64,000 bases of DNA from Alphaproteobacteria bacterium US3C007 (lineage in GTDB: Bacteria > Pseudomonadota > Alphaproteobacteria > Rhodobacterales > Rhodobacteraceae). Location: the NCBI GenBank assembly GCA_034423775.1, contig CP139918.1, positions 2,914,001 through 2,978,000 on the forward strand, given 5' to 3'. The notes below the pieces were generated by a model, which was not told where the DNA came from, did not search any database, and saw only the letters and a list, made by a program, of their open reading frames with translations. The translations under genes and the position numbers were made by a program. Shown piece after piece: positions 34,407 through 43,604 of this stretch. Each line of letters starts with the position of its first letter. The first letter of the stretch is position 1.

Positions 34407-36488
34407 TCAACCGCTGGGCCCTGTCTTCCTTCGCTTTTGTTGAATCAAGGCAATGGGAACTAATGCGACAAGTCCCACCAACATTGTCGAGACACCAGGC
34501 GCAATAAACAAGAACGCGGTGATACCGACATACCAACGCTCCCAGTTTTTGAGAGGGGCGCTTAGATAACCGGAAAATGCTACTCCAAGAGATCCGATGC
34601 CTAGCATTGCCCCGACAAGTGTATAGGTAAAAGCCCACCAGGTGAATCCACCTGCAACGAGAAGTAAAGCTGGCGAATAGACAAACACGAATGGAACAAG
34701 TGCTTTTGCAATACCCAACCGGAACGCAGTGTTGCCTGTTTTGAACGGGTTAGACCCCGCGATACCTGCCGCGGCATAGGCTGCGAGTGCGACGGGCGGA
34801 GTGATGTCAGCTAAAACGCCATAATAAAAAACGAAGAAATGCGATACGATTGGTTCAACTTGCAATTGCGCCAGTGCAGGTGCCGCCACAGCAACGAGGA
34901 TGATGTATGTCGCAGTTGTTGGGATGCCTGCGCCCATTATGATGCACGCAACCGCGATTAGAACGAGTGAGAAGAACAAAGCCCACTGAGCGACGCTAAA
35001 GTGATTGAGCGGCCAGATGCCCCCAACGACCTCGCCAATATCAGTGGCAGTTTGCACCACCACATAGCCCAAACGAAAGCCGACCCCTGTCAGGGTAACT
35101 ACCCCCACAACGATACCAACTGTCGCGGCGGCTGCGCCCACTGCAAGTGTGCTTTTCGCTCCGGAGCCTAGCGCGTTCCATAAATCAGACAGTGACAAGC
35201 GATGATTTGGGTTTAAAATCCCAACCATGACACAGGCAATGATCCCGTAAACCGCAGCATAGTCGGGTGTTTTTCCAGATAAGATCAAATAAACTAAAAT
35301 AATCAGAGGGATTATTGATAGCCAATGATCCTTAAGCACTACACCTATTTTAGGAAGCTCTTCTGCCCTTAAGCCGCGCAGGCCCAATTTTTTTGCTTCC
35401 AGATGGACCATGATAAAAATACCGAAATAATGCAGCAAAGCCGGAAACAAAGCCGCTGCCAATACATCTCGCAAGGGAATTTCAAGGTATTCAACCATAA
35501 TAAAGGCTGCAGCCCCCAGAATTGGCGGCGTTATTTGCCCCCCTGTTGAGGCTGTGGCCTCTGTCGCGCCGGCGAAGTGCGCGGGGTAGCCTATACGCTT
35601 CATCGCCGGGATTGTTAACGCGCCAGTTGTTACAGTATTGGCAATTGACGATCCAGAAATTGTTCCCATGAAAGCAGATGAAAATATCGCTACTTTCGCA
35701 GGGCCGCCAGAATAGCGGCCAGCCACAACCATCGCTAAATCAATGAACAGCTGGCCAAGCCCAATGCGGGTTGCTAGCACGCCAAAAAGGATAAACAGAA
35801 ATACATATTGCGCCATAACGCCAATAGCGACGCCGTAAAGACCTTGATTGGTCATATAAAGGTGGTTGATGATGCCAAGCCAACTTGAACCACCATGCTT
35901 CAATGCGCCAGGCATCCAGGGTCCAAAATAAGCGAAGGCAATGAACAGAATACCGATGATTGGCAGTGTTGGCCCTACGGATCTGCGGGTTGCTTCAAGC
36001 GTAAGCAATAAAAGCGCGGTACCCATCAAAACATCAGATTGTGACGGATTGCCGACCCGCTCGGAGACGATCTCGGGCGGAAGTAAAGGCAGATAGATCG
36101 CAGCCGCAACTGCCAAAGCCGAGAATAGCAGATCAAGGATCGGCACGCCTTGGAGCTGAAACATCCCAGTCACAGGAATTCGACCGGTTTCGCGACGCCA
36201 TCCAAATAGAAGGAAGACAAGCCCCAGGACAAAAGACAAATGGATCCCGCGATGCAAAAGTTCGCGGATCAGACCAAAACCAGAAGCATAGAAATGATAA
36301 ACGGACATGGCCACAAGAACGGCTGCAATGAAAAAACCAAGCGTGGTTCCCGTTGCTCTAAAGGCAGTCTCAGGATCAAATTTGCGTTCTATTTCCGCCA
36401 ATTCTTCGGCGGTTAACTCGGGGCTGAGGGCCGGTGATGAGCCGGACATATCTTCAATCTTGTCATCGGTCTTTTGGTCGACTGTCAT
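34407..36488 (-). CDS. TRAP transporter fused permease, TAXI type
   Basis: A 693-residue membrane protein in which the small (4-helix) and large (12-helix) TRAP permease subunits are fused, as usual for TAXI systems. A cytoplasmic N-terminus of about 45 residues ends ...ELAEIERKFDPETAFRATG. The DctM-like half contains GTISGSSIANTVTTGALTIPAMKRIGY and ATASTGGQITPPILGAAAF. It imports an organic acid with a cation gradient together with the TAXI binding protein encoded 77 bp upstream. Confidence 0.93.
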   Translation of the reverse strand: MTVDQKTDDKIEDMSGSSPALSPELTAEELAEIERKFDPETAFRATGTTLGFFIAAVLVAMSVYHFYASGFGLIRELLHRGIHLSFVLGLVFLLFGWRRETGRIPVTGMFQLQGVPILDLLFSALAVAAAIYLPLLPPEIVSERVGNPSQSDVLMGTALLLLTLEATRRSVGPTLPIIGILFIAFAYFGPWMPGALKHGGSSWLGIINHLYMTNQGLYGVAIGVMAQYVFLFILFGVLATRIGLGQLFIDLAMVVAGRYSGGPAKVAIFSSAFMGTISGSSIANTVTTGALTIPAMKRIGYPAHFAGATEATASTGGQITPPILGAAAFIMVEYLEIPLRDVLAAALFPALLHYFGIFIMVHLEAKKLGLRGLRAEELPKIGVVLKDHWLSIIPLIILVYLILSGKTPDYAAVYGIIACVMVGILNPNHRLSLSDLWNALGSGAKSTLAVGAAAATVGIVVGVVTLTGVGFRLGYVVVQTATDIGEVVGGIWPLNHFSVAQWALFFSLVLIAVACIIMGAGIPTTATYIILVAVAAPALAQLQVEPIVSHFFVFYYGVLADITPPVALAAYAAAGIAGSNPFKTGNTAFRLGIAKALVPFVFVYSPALLLVAGGFTWWAFTYTLVGAMLGIGSLGVAFSGYLSAPLKNWERWYVGITAFLFIAPGVSTMLVGLVALVPIALIQQKRRKTGPSG

Positions 36489-36517
36489 GATTTTTGTCCA
36501 ACTTAAAGATCAAAAAA

Positions 36518-36545
36518 GGCCCAAGAGGTTATCACCACTTGAGCC
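36518..36545 (-). terminator. Attenuator-type terminator between TAXI binding-protein and permease genes
   Basis: On the minus strand GGCTCAAGTGG, a 6-nt loop and CCTCTTGGGCC form an 11-bp stem with two imperfect positions, followed directly by TTTTTTG. It begins 20 bp after the binding-protein stop and ends 30 bp before the permease start. Partial termination would give more binding protein than permease. Confidence 0.75.
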
Positions 36546-36564
36546 CAGTGTTTGAAAGCTAATC

Positions 36565-37569
36565 TTACTTGAGAAGACCGGCTTCTTTATAGAAGCGTTC
36601 AGCACCTGCGTGCAGCGGGACACCAACGCCATTCAGCGCGGTAGCGGGTGTAATGGTCTTGCCTTTGGCATGTCCTACGTCCAGCAGCTTGCGGCTCTCA
36701 TCGTTCCAAAGCGCTTTGGTGATATTGTAGATTAGTTCTTCGTCTTCATTGGCCGAGGTGAACCACTGCGCGCCAACCGCTACGGTTGTGGTTGTCTTTA
36801 CCCCCTCATACGCACCCTCAGGAATGTCAGAAGATGCAAAAAAGCCATATTTGGAAGTCAAAGCATCAGCACCAGCACCGTCGATTGGAACCAATTTGAT
36901 AGACGCTGCAGAGGCCAGTTCAACTAAAGAACCCGTTGGGTATCCAGCGACAACAAAGAACGCATCAATTTTTCCATTGCGCAGTGCCTCCGACGCTGCA
37001 CCGCCTTTTAAGGCTTCTGCAGTAATCATATCAGATGACAGGCCATTGGCTTCCAGGATCAGGTTTGCGTCGACATATGTGCCAGAACCGGGTTCATCAA
37101 GTGACACGCGCTTGCCTTTGAGATCAGCGACAGAGTTTATGCCACTATCAGCCATAGCTACTAGATGGATATGTTCTTCAAAAAGAGCGGCGATAGTGCG
37201 CAGGTCCTTGGCAGGTTCTTTGCCTTCCATCGTGCCGGTCCCTGTGAAAGCCCAATAGGCCACATCGGATTGTGCGAAACCAGAGTTGCGCAATCCGGAG
37301 ATAATCGCGTTCACATTGTCTACAGAACCACGTGAGGAAACAGCCGAGGCGATCAGTCCATCGACCCCACAAGAGCCACCTTTGCCGCATTCGCGTGATC
37401 CCGGAGGTTTAGATATTGCGTTCGCTATAACACCACCAACAGGGTAGTATGTATATGCCGTACCGCCCGTTCCAATTGTGAAAAAGTTTAATTCTTGCGC
37501 TTTCATTGGCAGTGCCAACAACAGCGTGGATGTGGCGGCCAAGGCCGCTGTGCGAAGGTATTTATTCAT
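36565..37569 (-). CDS. TAXI family TRAP transporter solute-binding protein
   Basis: A 334-residue exported protein. ATG 37569 has GGGAGG 6 nt upstream and opens a signal peptide (MNKYLRTAALAATSTLLLAL, cleavage after MKA). The mature protein begins QELNFFTIGTGGTAYTYYPVGG, the TAXI hallmark. SDLKGKRVSLDEPGSGT-type ligand-binding segments follow (here VADLKGKRVSLDEPGSGTYVD). Known TAXI ligands include glutamate and other dicarboxylates. The downstream CoA-transferase and lyase suggest a dicarboxylate such as 3-hydroxy-3-methylglutarate, as inference. Confidence 0.93.
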   Translation of the reverse strand: MNKYLRTAALAATSTLLLALPMKAQELNFFTIGTGGTAYTYYPVGGVIANAISKPPGSRECGKGGSCGVDGLIASAVSSRGSVDNVNAIISGLRNSGFAQSDVAYWAFTGTGTMEGKEPAKDLRTIAALFEEHIHLVAMADSGINSVADLKGKRVSLDEPGSGTYVDANLILEANGLSSDMITAEALKGGAASEALRNGKIDAFFVVAGYPTGSLVELASAASIKLVPIDGAGADALTSKYGFFASSDIPEGAYEGVKTTTTVAVGAQWFTSANEDEELIYNITKALWNDESRKLLDVGHAKGKTITPATALNGVGVPLHAGAERFYKEAGLLK

Positions 37570-37935
37570 GAGTTTCCTCCCAGAAAGCATATCAGTTCTT
37601 TGCCCGATTCAGGGCTGCCCTAATAAGCCAGTTCTAATCTCTGACTTCAACCTATCTAACAGACTTATTTGCATGAGCAGCACGGTTAAGCGCCAGTAAT
37701 CTCAAAATCTCATCGCGCGCGCCAGCCTCATGGCTTCGAACACCCTTGGCCGTTTTGCAATGGAAACGCTGTTGAAGAGCGTTCGCCAAGAAGAACAATA
37801 GGTAGGTTGCATGGCAGATATTTATGCGCCTTGCAGTGTTTTTCAGGTTCGGCTCGAAGCAACCATGTGCTGCGCAATTTAAAGAGATCAGCTATGCGGA
37901 GTTTTTAACGTTTTCAAATTGGCGCCTCAGAAGTG
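37570..37935. other. Intergenic region upstream of the TAXI operon
   Basis: 366 bp between the CoA-transferase stop and the TAXI binding-protein start, both on the minus strand. It must hold the TAXI promoter, but I cannot single out boxes. No gene seen. Confidence 0.4.
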
Positions 37936-39114
37936 CTAATCGTGCTCCATTTTGCCCATTTCTGAGATGATTTCATGTATTTGAAGCTTTGAGTATCCCA
38001 ACTCTTCAAGAATCTCGCGACCGTGTTCGTTCACCTCAGGCAAGTCGTGGCGGATTTCTGTTCGAAGTCCATCCAAGGTTAAAGGGAGACCGGGGACTTG
38101 GGCTTTCCCGCGGCCATGGGGTAGGGTGATGTTCAGCAGATTACCCGATTGATTAAGGTGAGGGTCCTCAAATAACTCATGTGGTTTGGTGATCGGCGCG
38201 AATGGGAGCCCTATGCGTTCACAGATAGCCATTAAATCGGCCTGGGTCATTGCGCTAAACAATTTCTGCAACAGCGGTTGAATTCGATCGCGCGCAACTA
38301 ATCGCTGATTGTTTGTCGTAAGGGAGGGATCATTTAGCAAATCTTTGCGCCGAAATGCCTCACAGAAAAGTTTCCATTGTTTATCGCTGACAATTCCAAT
38401 GAACACTTGCTTAGCGTCTTTCGTTACAAAAGTATCGTACACAGCCCACGCTCTCGCGCTCTCGGGCATCGGTGCAGATGGCACACCCGTTGTTGCAAAT
38501 TGTAACATATGTTGTGCAACCACATGGACGGTTGTTTCGTAAAGAGCAGCTTTTACTTCCTGCCCTTTTCCAGTGAGGGCGCGCTGTATCAACGCCGCTT
38601 GGATGCCGATCACTCCGAACATCCCGCCCATAATATCAATAACAGATGCTCCAGCGCGTAAAGGCCTACCCTCTGGTCCTGTCATATAAGCAAGACCCGC
38701 CATCATCTGCACCACCTCGTCAAGTGCTGTTCGATTTGCGTATGGTCCCTCTAGAAAGCCTTTTAACGAACAATAAATTAGGCCCGCATTATTCTCACTC
38801 AGTTCTGTGTAGCCAAGCCCAAGTTTTTCAAGGGCACCGGGCCTGTAATTTTCAATTACAACATCGGCGCCGCTTGCCAGTTTTTTAGCAATCTCAAGCC
38901 CTTGCGGCGATTTTAAATCAAGCGCAATAGAGCGCTTATTGCGGTTATATGAGGCGAAGAAACCGGCGCCGCCATGTTCTAGCCGGCGGGTTGTATCCCC
39001 ACTTAAAGGCTCTACTTTTATAACGTTGGCTCCAAGATCACCTAAGATCATACCACAGGTTGGCCCCATGACCATATGACAGAATTCTATTACACGGATG
39101 CCTTTCAAGGCCAT
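37936..39114 (-). CDS. CaiB/BaiF family III CoA-transferase
   Basis: A 392-residue class III CoA-transferase. N-terminal VIEFCHMVMGPTCGMILGDLGANVIKVE and the SYNRNKRSIALDLKSPQG segment are typical. The catalytic aspartate is Asp132 in NRTALDEVVQMM. It moves CoA from a donor such as succinyl-CoA to a carboxylic acid. The divergent gene encodes HMG-CoA lyase, and the mammalian SUGCT protein of this family can activate 3-hydroxy-3-methylglutarate, so that acid is a reasonable substrate guess. Confidence 0.88.
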   Translation of the reverse strand: MALKGIRVIEFCHMVMGPTCGMILGDLGANVIKVEPLSGDTTRRLEHGGAGFFASYNRNKRSIALDLKSPQGLEIAKKLASGADVVIENYRPGALEKLGLGYTELSENNAGLIYCSLKGFLEGPYANRTALDEVVQMMAGLAYMTGPEGRPLRAGASVIDIMGGMFGVIGIQAALIQRALTGKGQEVKAALYETTVHVVAQHMLQFATTGVPSAPMPESARAWAVYDTFVTKDAKQVFIGIVSDKQWKLFCEAFRRKDLLNDPSLTTNNQRLVARDRIQPLLQKLFSAMTQADLMAICERIGLPFAPITKPHELFEDPHLNQSGNLLNITLPHGRGKAQVPGLPLTLDGLRTEIRHDLPEVNEHGREILEELGYSKLQIHEIISEMGKMEHD

Positions 39115-39347
39115 TTTGAAGTGCCAGCAAAGATTTGATACTCTCGGACTAATGCAGGGCCCATGTTTTCCTCTGATTATTCGATATTTGTCATTTGAGA
39201 TTGATCTAGCATGATTTCCTTTCTTTTTAAACGCTCCTTACATTCGATAATTTTGTTATTTGAATGACGCATTATAGAACAGCTGATATACTCGCTTCGG
39301 TGCCGTTTAATAATTTCAAGCCATGCGCAATTTAAGGAGGTTGGCTT

Positions 39348-40310
39348 ATTTCTGATTTACCAAATTTTGTCGAAATTTATGAAGAGGGACCGCGAGAAGG
39401 GTTTCAAATTGAACCTGGTCCGATATCGACCGCCGAGAAAATAAAGCTTGTCGATGCTTTATCGCATACTGGTTTGAAAAATATTCAAGTTTGCTCGTTC
39501 GTAAATCCGCGGTTGGTGCCGGGTTGGGCAGACGCAGAAGATGTGGTTGATGGGTTTACTGCAATCGAAGGTGTGAATTACACGGGGCTCTATTTTAATA
39601 GGAAGGGTTTGGACCGAGCGCTCGAATATAAAAATAAGTTAACGCTATCTGGTTCAATTTCGCTAACGGCTTCGGAAGGGTTTACCCAGAAAAATTTAAA
39701 TAGATCCCACATTGAGAATTTGGCGGCCATGAAACGGCATGCCGCAGCCCATTTTGATCATAAGATCAGAGTGAATAATATAGGAGTGATGGCAGCTTTT
39801 GGATGCAATTATCAAGGTGATATTACGCCAAATTGCGTTGTGGATACTTTGAAGGATGGAATGCGAATAGCGGAAGAGACAGGTGCTAAGATCACAGATT
39901 TCTCTTTGGCAGATACAATGGGTTGGGCATCCCCTCACAAAGTTGAAAGTGTCTTAGGCGAAGTGCGCAATGAGTGGCCTGAGATGCAGATATCCCTTCA
40001 CCTTCATGATACTCGGGGTTTAGCCGTTGCAAATGCATATGCTGCGTTAAAAATGGGAATTCGCCGATTTGACTCTACGGTTGCGGGCTTAGGCGGGTGT
40101 CCATTTGCTGGGCAGCCAAAAGCGGCTGGTAATATTTGCACTGAAGAACTCGTTTTACTTTGTGAAGAATTAGGAATTGAAACCGGAGTAAATTTAGAGG
40201 CGCTGATAGAAGTTGGGCGATTGGCAGAAGATATTGTTGGACATCAGCTTCCCAGTGAATTGATCCATGCTGGCAGCTTAAATGCCTTCCGCTGTAATAT
40301 TTCGCACTAA
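39348..40310 (+). CDS. Hydroxymethylglutaryl-CoA lyase, apparent ATT start codon
   Basis: A 320-residue HMG-CoA lyase-like TIM-barrel enzyme (HMG-CoA to acetyl-CoA plus acetoacetate). The active-site segment EEGPREGFQIE lies at residues 12-22. The metal ligands are His-x-His in ISLHLHDTRG and the Asp in SLADTMGWASP; the mobile-loop Cys is in GLGGCPFAGQ. The first ATG, GTG or TTG in frame (TTG 39474) would remove the catalytic Arg. The frame is closed by TAA just upstream, and AAGGAGG lies 7 nt before ATT at 39348 (ISDLPNFVEIYEEGP). I therefore place the start at ATT. Divergent from the CoA-transferase gene (233-bp shared gap). Confidence 0.85.
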   Translation: MSDLPNFVEIYEEGPREGFQIEPGPISTAEKIKLVDALSHTGLKNIQVCSFVNPRLVPGWADAEDVVDGFTAIEGVNYTGLYFNRKGLDRALEYKNKLTLSGSISLTASEGFTQKNLNRSHIENLAAMKRHAAAHFDHKIRVNNIGVMAAFGCNYQGDITPNCVVDTLKDGMRIAEETGAKITDFSLADTMGWASPHKVESVLGEVRNEWPEMQISLHLHDTRGLAVANAYAALKMGIRRFDSTVAGLGGCPFAGQPKAAGNICTEELVLLCEELGIETGVNLEALIEVGRLAEDIVGHQLPSELIHAGSLNAFRCNISH

Positions 40311-40610
40311 TTTAAGCATCTCATCAGATAGCTTTTTATTCATAGTATCATGAGCGTTCGGTTTGCCCTAGCTTCTAGTCATAAATTCAAATCACCAAAG
40401 CTGCTATCCATGATAAAGAGTCGTTTGGGTAATGTTTTAGGTTGCATGCCTTAAGAAATGAAAATCTATGGGTTAGATGAAACCGACAGGCATATTATGA
40501 TCGTTTGAAAAACTGGTTTTTTCCTAGTATTCTTGCGATATTTTAAAGGCGGGTTTAGCCATGCAGCCGGCCTTTTCTGCCTTGAAGCCGCTTCGCGTTC
40601 CAATCGCATT

Positions 40611-41528
40611 TCAAGTCAATTCGCTCGAAGGAGTGTAGCGGATCTTTAACGCCAAATCTTCACGTTTATGCCAGTCCCAATAAGTGTGTAAGATCTTTGC
40701 TGTGAGGGGGCCAATTGCGTCATTTCCAAAAATGCGCCCATTTACGCGCGTAACCGGAACCGGCCCCCCGGCGGTGGTGGCTGTGAAAACTTCTTCGGCA
40801 TTCATAAACGCCTCGTCGCTGATATCTGTTGCCGCGCAGGGGATATCCAATGCGGCGCAGATTTCTAACACAGTTTTGCGGGAAATTCCTTCAAGCATTC
40901 CTGATTTTGGTGTGACAACCTTTCCGTTAATCACTGCAAATATGTTGAACCCCGGTCCTTCGGTCACCAGATTATTATGATCCAGTAAAACCGTGGTGTC
41001 ATATCCAGCATCTAAGGCTTGAAATAACGCCGCTGTCATATCGCCCCAATGATAATTCTTTACCGTGGGATCAACCGAATTTGATGGAATTCGTCGCGAA
41101 TCCCGCGCAACGGAAATATGCGCGCCGCGTTTTGCGACAGCCTCTGGTATCACCCAAATAAATGGAACCGCCCAAGCATAAAAATGGTTTCTGCAGCCCC
41201 TTGGGTCACGCGTGCCGGGAATTAGGGGCGTTCCGCGTGAGGCCACCATAGACACATAGGCGGATTGTAATCCGGAGGTTGCGACCAACTCAATCAAAGC
41301 ATTTCGAATGGCGCTTCTGTCCATACCCACATCAAGACGCATTTTTTTCATTGAAACTTCAAAACGATCTAAATAATCTTCTATCCGAAAAAACGCGCCT
41401 TCCCATACGTGAACCACGTCATAGGTGATGTCAGAGCGCGTTAAGCCCCAATCAAAAACAGAAATTTTGGCTTCTGAAACAGGTATAATCTGCCCGTTCA
41501 TCCATGCCGCTCCTGCCGAAAAATCCAT
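40611..41528 (-). CDS. Class IV aminotransferase, (R)-amine transaminase-like
   Basis: A 305-residue PLP enzyme of fold type IV. The PLP lysine is Lys157 in SVDPTVKNYHWGDMTAAL, and the ring-nitrogen Glu is Glu190 in TEGPGFNIF. Several segments closely follow the Arthrobacter (R)-selective amine transaminase as I remember it: GAAWMNG, SEAKISVFDWGLTRSDITY, VVHVWEGAFFRI, DPTVKNYHWGD and GISRKTVLEI. This favours an amine:2-oxoacid aminotransferase over a branched-chain one. AAGGTG precedes the ATG. It stands alone, transcribed leftward. Confidence 0.78.
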   Translation of the reverse strand: MDFSAGAAWMNGQIIPVSEAKISVFDWGLTRSDITYDVVHVWEGAFFRIEDYLDRFEVSMKKMRLDVGMDRSAIRNALIELVATSGLQSAYVSMVASRGTPLIPGTRDPRGCRNHFYAWAVPFIWVIPEAVAKRGAHISVARDSRRIPSNSVDPTVKNYHWGDMTAALFQALDAGYDTTVLLDHNNLVTEGPGFNIFAVINGKVVTPKSGMLEGISRKTVLEICAALDIPCAATDISDEAFMNAEEVFTATTAGGPVPVTRVNGRIFGNDAIGPLTAKILHTYWDWHKREDLALKIRYTPSSELT

Positions 41529-41989
41529 GTCACACCTTTTTCATATGTCGATACCAAGTAAAGAGATCACTTGGCTGTTGATAGATATACACAACTGAAA
41601 ACGAGATAAAAATTGAATTTATCAGCTGCATAAGCGTCAAATATTGTGTTTATTCTTTATCTGACTTACTTGGCTAAATGCAGGTCTGACGCGCAAATGG
41701 GGGCCAATGCGAGATCCGTTAAATGTGATACGCTTGATTATCGCTTATGATCGCCATTGCTTTGGGCGCTGATGCCAATTCAGCTTTGAACATGTCAAAA
41801 TTATGTCCAAATTTTCAAGCCTTGTCCTTTGAATGTCCTGTCGGGGCAAAATATATGTCATTTTTTTGGGATGGGTTCAGCCACTATTTGGCCCACTTAA
41901 ACCCTAAGATAGGGAGGCTTTTTCTACTATAAGTAAAGACTTCACATCTGTCTGCGTTGCGCTATGCTGGTTTAATAGAGAGGTTGCTT
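41529..41989. other. Intergenic region
   Basis: 461 bp between the divergent aminotransferase and NTF2-like genes. It must hold both promoters. A 61-codon frame at 41747-41932 has no ribosome-binding site or recognisable sequence. Confidence 0.4.
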
Positions 41990-42373
41990 ATGACTAGGCT
42001 GAGCACGGCGCGAGCATTTTTTGAAGCATGTGACTATGGCAAAGGTTGGAAAGACTGCCAGGCATATTGTCATAAGGATGCGTCCTTTGAGACCGATTCT
42101 GAAACCCTTGATGGCGTAGATAGTCTAGATATCTATTGCGATTGGATGACTGAGGCGTCAGCAATGTTTGATGACAATGTTGAAGTTGAAGTGAAAGCCG
42201 AAGCCTATGATCGCGATAAGGATATTGTGCTCATTTATGCTGAAATACGGGGCAATGTGATCATCGGTCCTGAGCCGATGTTTATGAAGACAGATTATGT
42301 GTATGCAATTCATTTTGATGGTGAGAAAATAAGCCACATCGATAAGGTGTGGGAGCTTAAGTTGCCCTCTTAA
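41990..42373 (+). CDS. NTF2/SnoaL-like protein
   Basis: A 127-residue protein with an NTF2-like pattern: a long N-terminal helix (LSTARAFFEACDYGKGWKDC), HKDASFETDSETLDGVDSLDIY, and C-terminal strands ending HFDGEKISHIDKVWEL. Start chosen at ATG 41990 with GAGAGG 7 nt upstream. Such domains are enzymes or binding modules for small hydrophobic molecules. Function unknown. Confidence 0.65.
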   Translation: MTRLSTARAFFEACDYGKGWKDCQAYCHKDASFETDSETLDGVDSLDIYCDWMTEASAMFDDNVEVEVKAEAYDRDKDIVLIYAEIRGNVIIGPEPMFMKTDYVYAIHFDGEKISHIDKVWELKLPS

Positions 42374-42578
42374 TGCTTAATGCCTCGTCGCTGGACGCAC
42401 TGCTAATACATAGCCCTTACGATAATTTTATCTTTTAAACGGTGTTAAATCAGAGGCCAATTCTGAAATGTTGTTTTGTTAAATATTCTGTTGCAATGTA
42501 AATTTAACCATGGTTGTTTGGGTTCTCATGGGCCTTTAAGCTCACAAAAAAAATCAAAATTCACTGGGAGGGAATAAT

Positions 42579-43601
42579 ATGAAATTTAATACACTTATTG
42601 TTGCGGGCGTTATGGGCCTCTCCATTTCAGCAAGCGCTGCAAGTGCTGCAAAACTTACATTTTACTGCAGTGCACAAGAAGATTGGTGCCAATTGATGGC
42701 GCGCAGTTTTGAAGATGCCACCGGAATAAATGTAAATATGACCCGAAAATCATCCGGTGAAACATTTGCCCAGATCCGCGCGGAAGCCTCGAACCCTAAG
42801 GGCGATGTCTGGTGGGGTGGTACTGGCGATCCTCATCTTCAAGCTGCAGAAGAAGGCCTCACCGCTGAATATATGTCACCCATGCGCGATCAATTACACC
42901 CTTGGGCGATCAGCCAGGCGGAAAGCGCTGGCAACAAAACGATCGGAATCTATTCGGGGGCCTTGGGCTATGGTTACAACACCGAGCTTTTGGCAGCCAA
43001 TAATTTGCCAGAACCAGGCTGCTGGAAAGACCTTTTGAAACCTGAATATAAAGGCCATGTGCAAATGGCGAACCCGAACTCATCGGGAACCGCTTATACA
43101 ACACTGGCGTCTATGGTTCAGATCTTTGGTGAAGATGAGGGTTTTGAATTCATGAAAGGGCTGCATTCTAATATAAACCAATATACAAAATCAGGCTCTG
43201 CACCGATCAAGGCAGCGGGTCGTGGTGAAAACACCATTGGTATCGTCTTCATGCATGATGCGGTGAAACAAGCGGTGTCGGGCTTTCCTGTGAAAGTTGT
43301 CGCTCCCTGCGAAGGTACAGGTTATGAAATCGGGTCAATGTCGATTGTTGATGGCGCGCGCAATATGGATGAAGCCAAAGCCTTTTACGATTGGGCTCTG
43401 ACTGCCGAAGCGCAAAACCTGGCGTTAGAAGTGAACGCGTTCCAAGTGCCGTCGAATACAGGGGCAAAAACCTCTCCAAGCGCACCGGATATGTCGTCGA
43501 TCAAACTGATTGACTACAACTTCAAGAAATATGGATCTTCAAGCGAAAGAAAGCGGCTTTTGAAAAAATGGGATGATGACGTATCCGTTCTTCCCCAATA
43601 A
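42579..43601 (+). CDS. ABC transporter periplasmic binding protein, FbpA/AfuA-like family
   Basis: A 340-residue exported protein. GGGAGGG precedes the ATG, and the signal peptide ends SAASAA. The mature part begins KLTFYCSAQEDWCQLMARSFEDATGINV and has the SSGETFAQIRAEASNPKGDVWWGG segment typical of the iron(III)/2-aminoethylphosphonate/spermidine-like family. The adjacent tyrosine pair that binds iron in FbpA is not seen at the expected C-lobe site (IGIVFMHDAVKQ), so iron is not assured. Two Cys near the mature N-terminus could form a disulfide. Confidence 0.85.
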   Translation: MKFNTLIVAGVMGLSISASAASAAKLTFYCSAQEDWCQLMARSFEDATGINVNMTRKSSGETFAQIRAEASNPKGDVWWGGTGDPHLQAAEEGLTAEYMSPMRDQLHPWAISQAESAGNKTIGIYSGALGYGYNTELLAANNLPEPGCWKDLLKPEYKGHVQMANPNSSGTAYTTLASMVQIFGEDEGFEFMKGLHSNINQYTKSGSAPIKAAGRGENTIGIVFMHDAVKQAVSGFPVKVVAPCEGTGYEIGSMSIVDGARNMDEAKAFYDWALTAEAQNLALEVNAFQVPSNTGAKTSPSAPDMSSIKLIDYNFKKYGSSSERKRLLKKWDDDVSVLPQ

Positions 43602-43604
43602 ATA

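Noticed and set aside
34003..34507. Open frames on both strands after the NTF2-like gene
   Set aside because: No start signals; one overlaps the TRAP permease end on the opposite strand.
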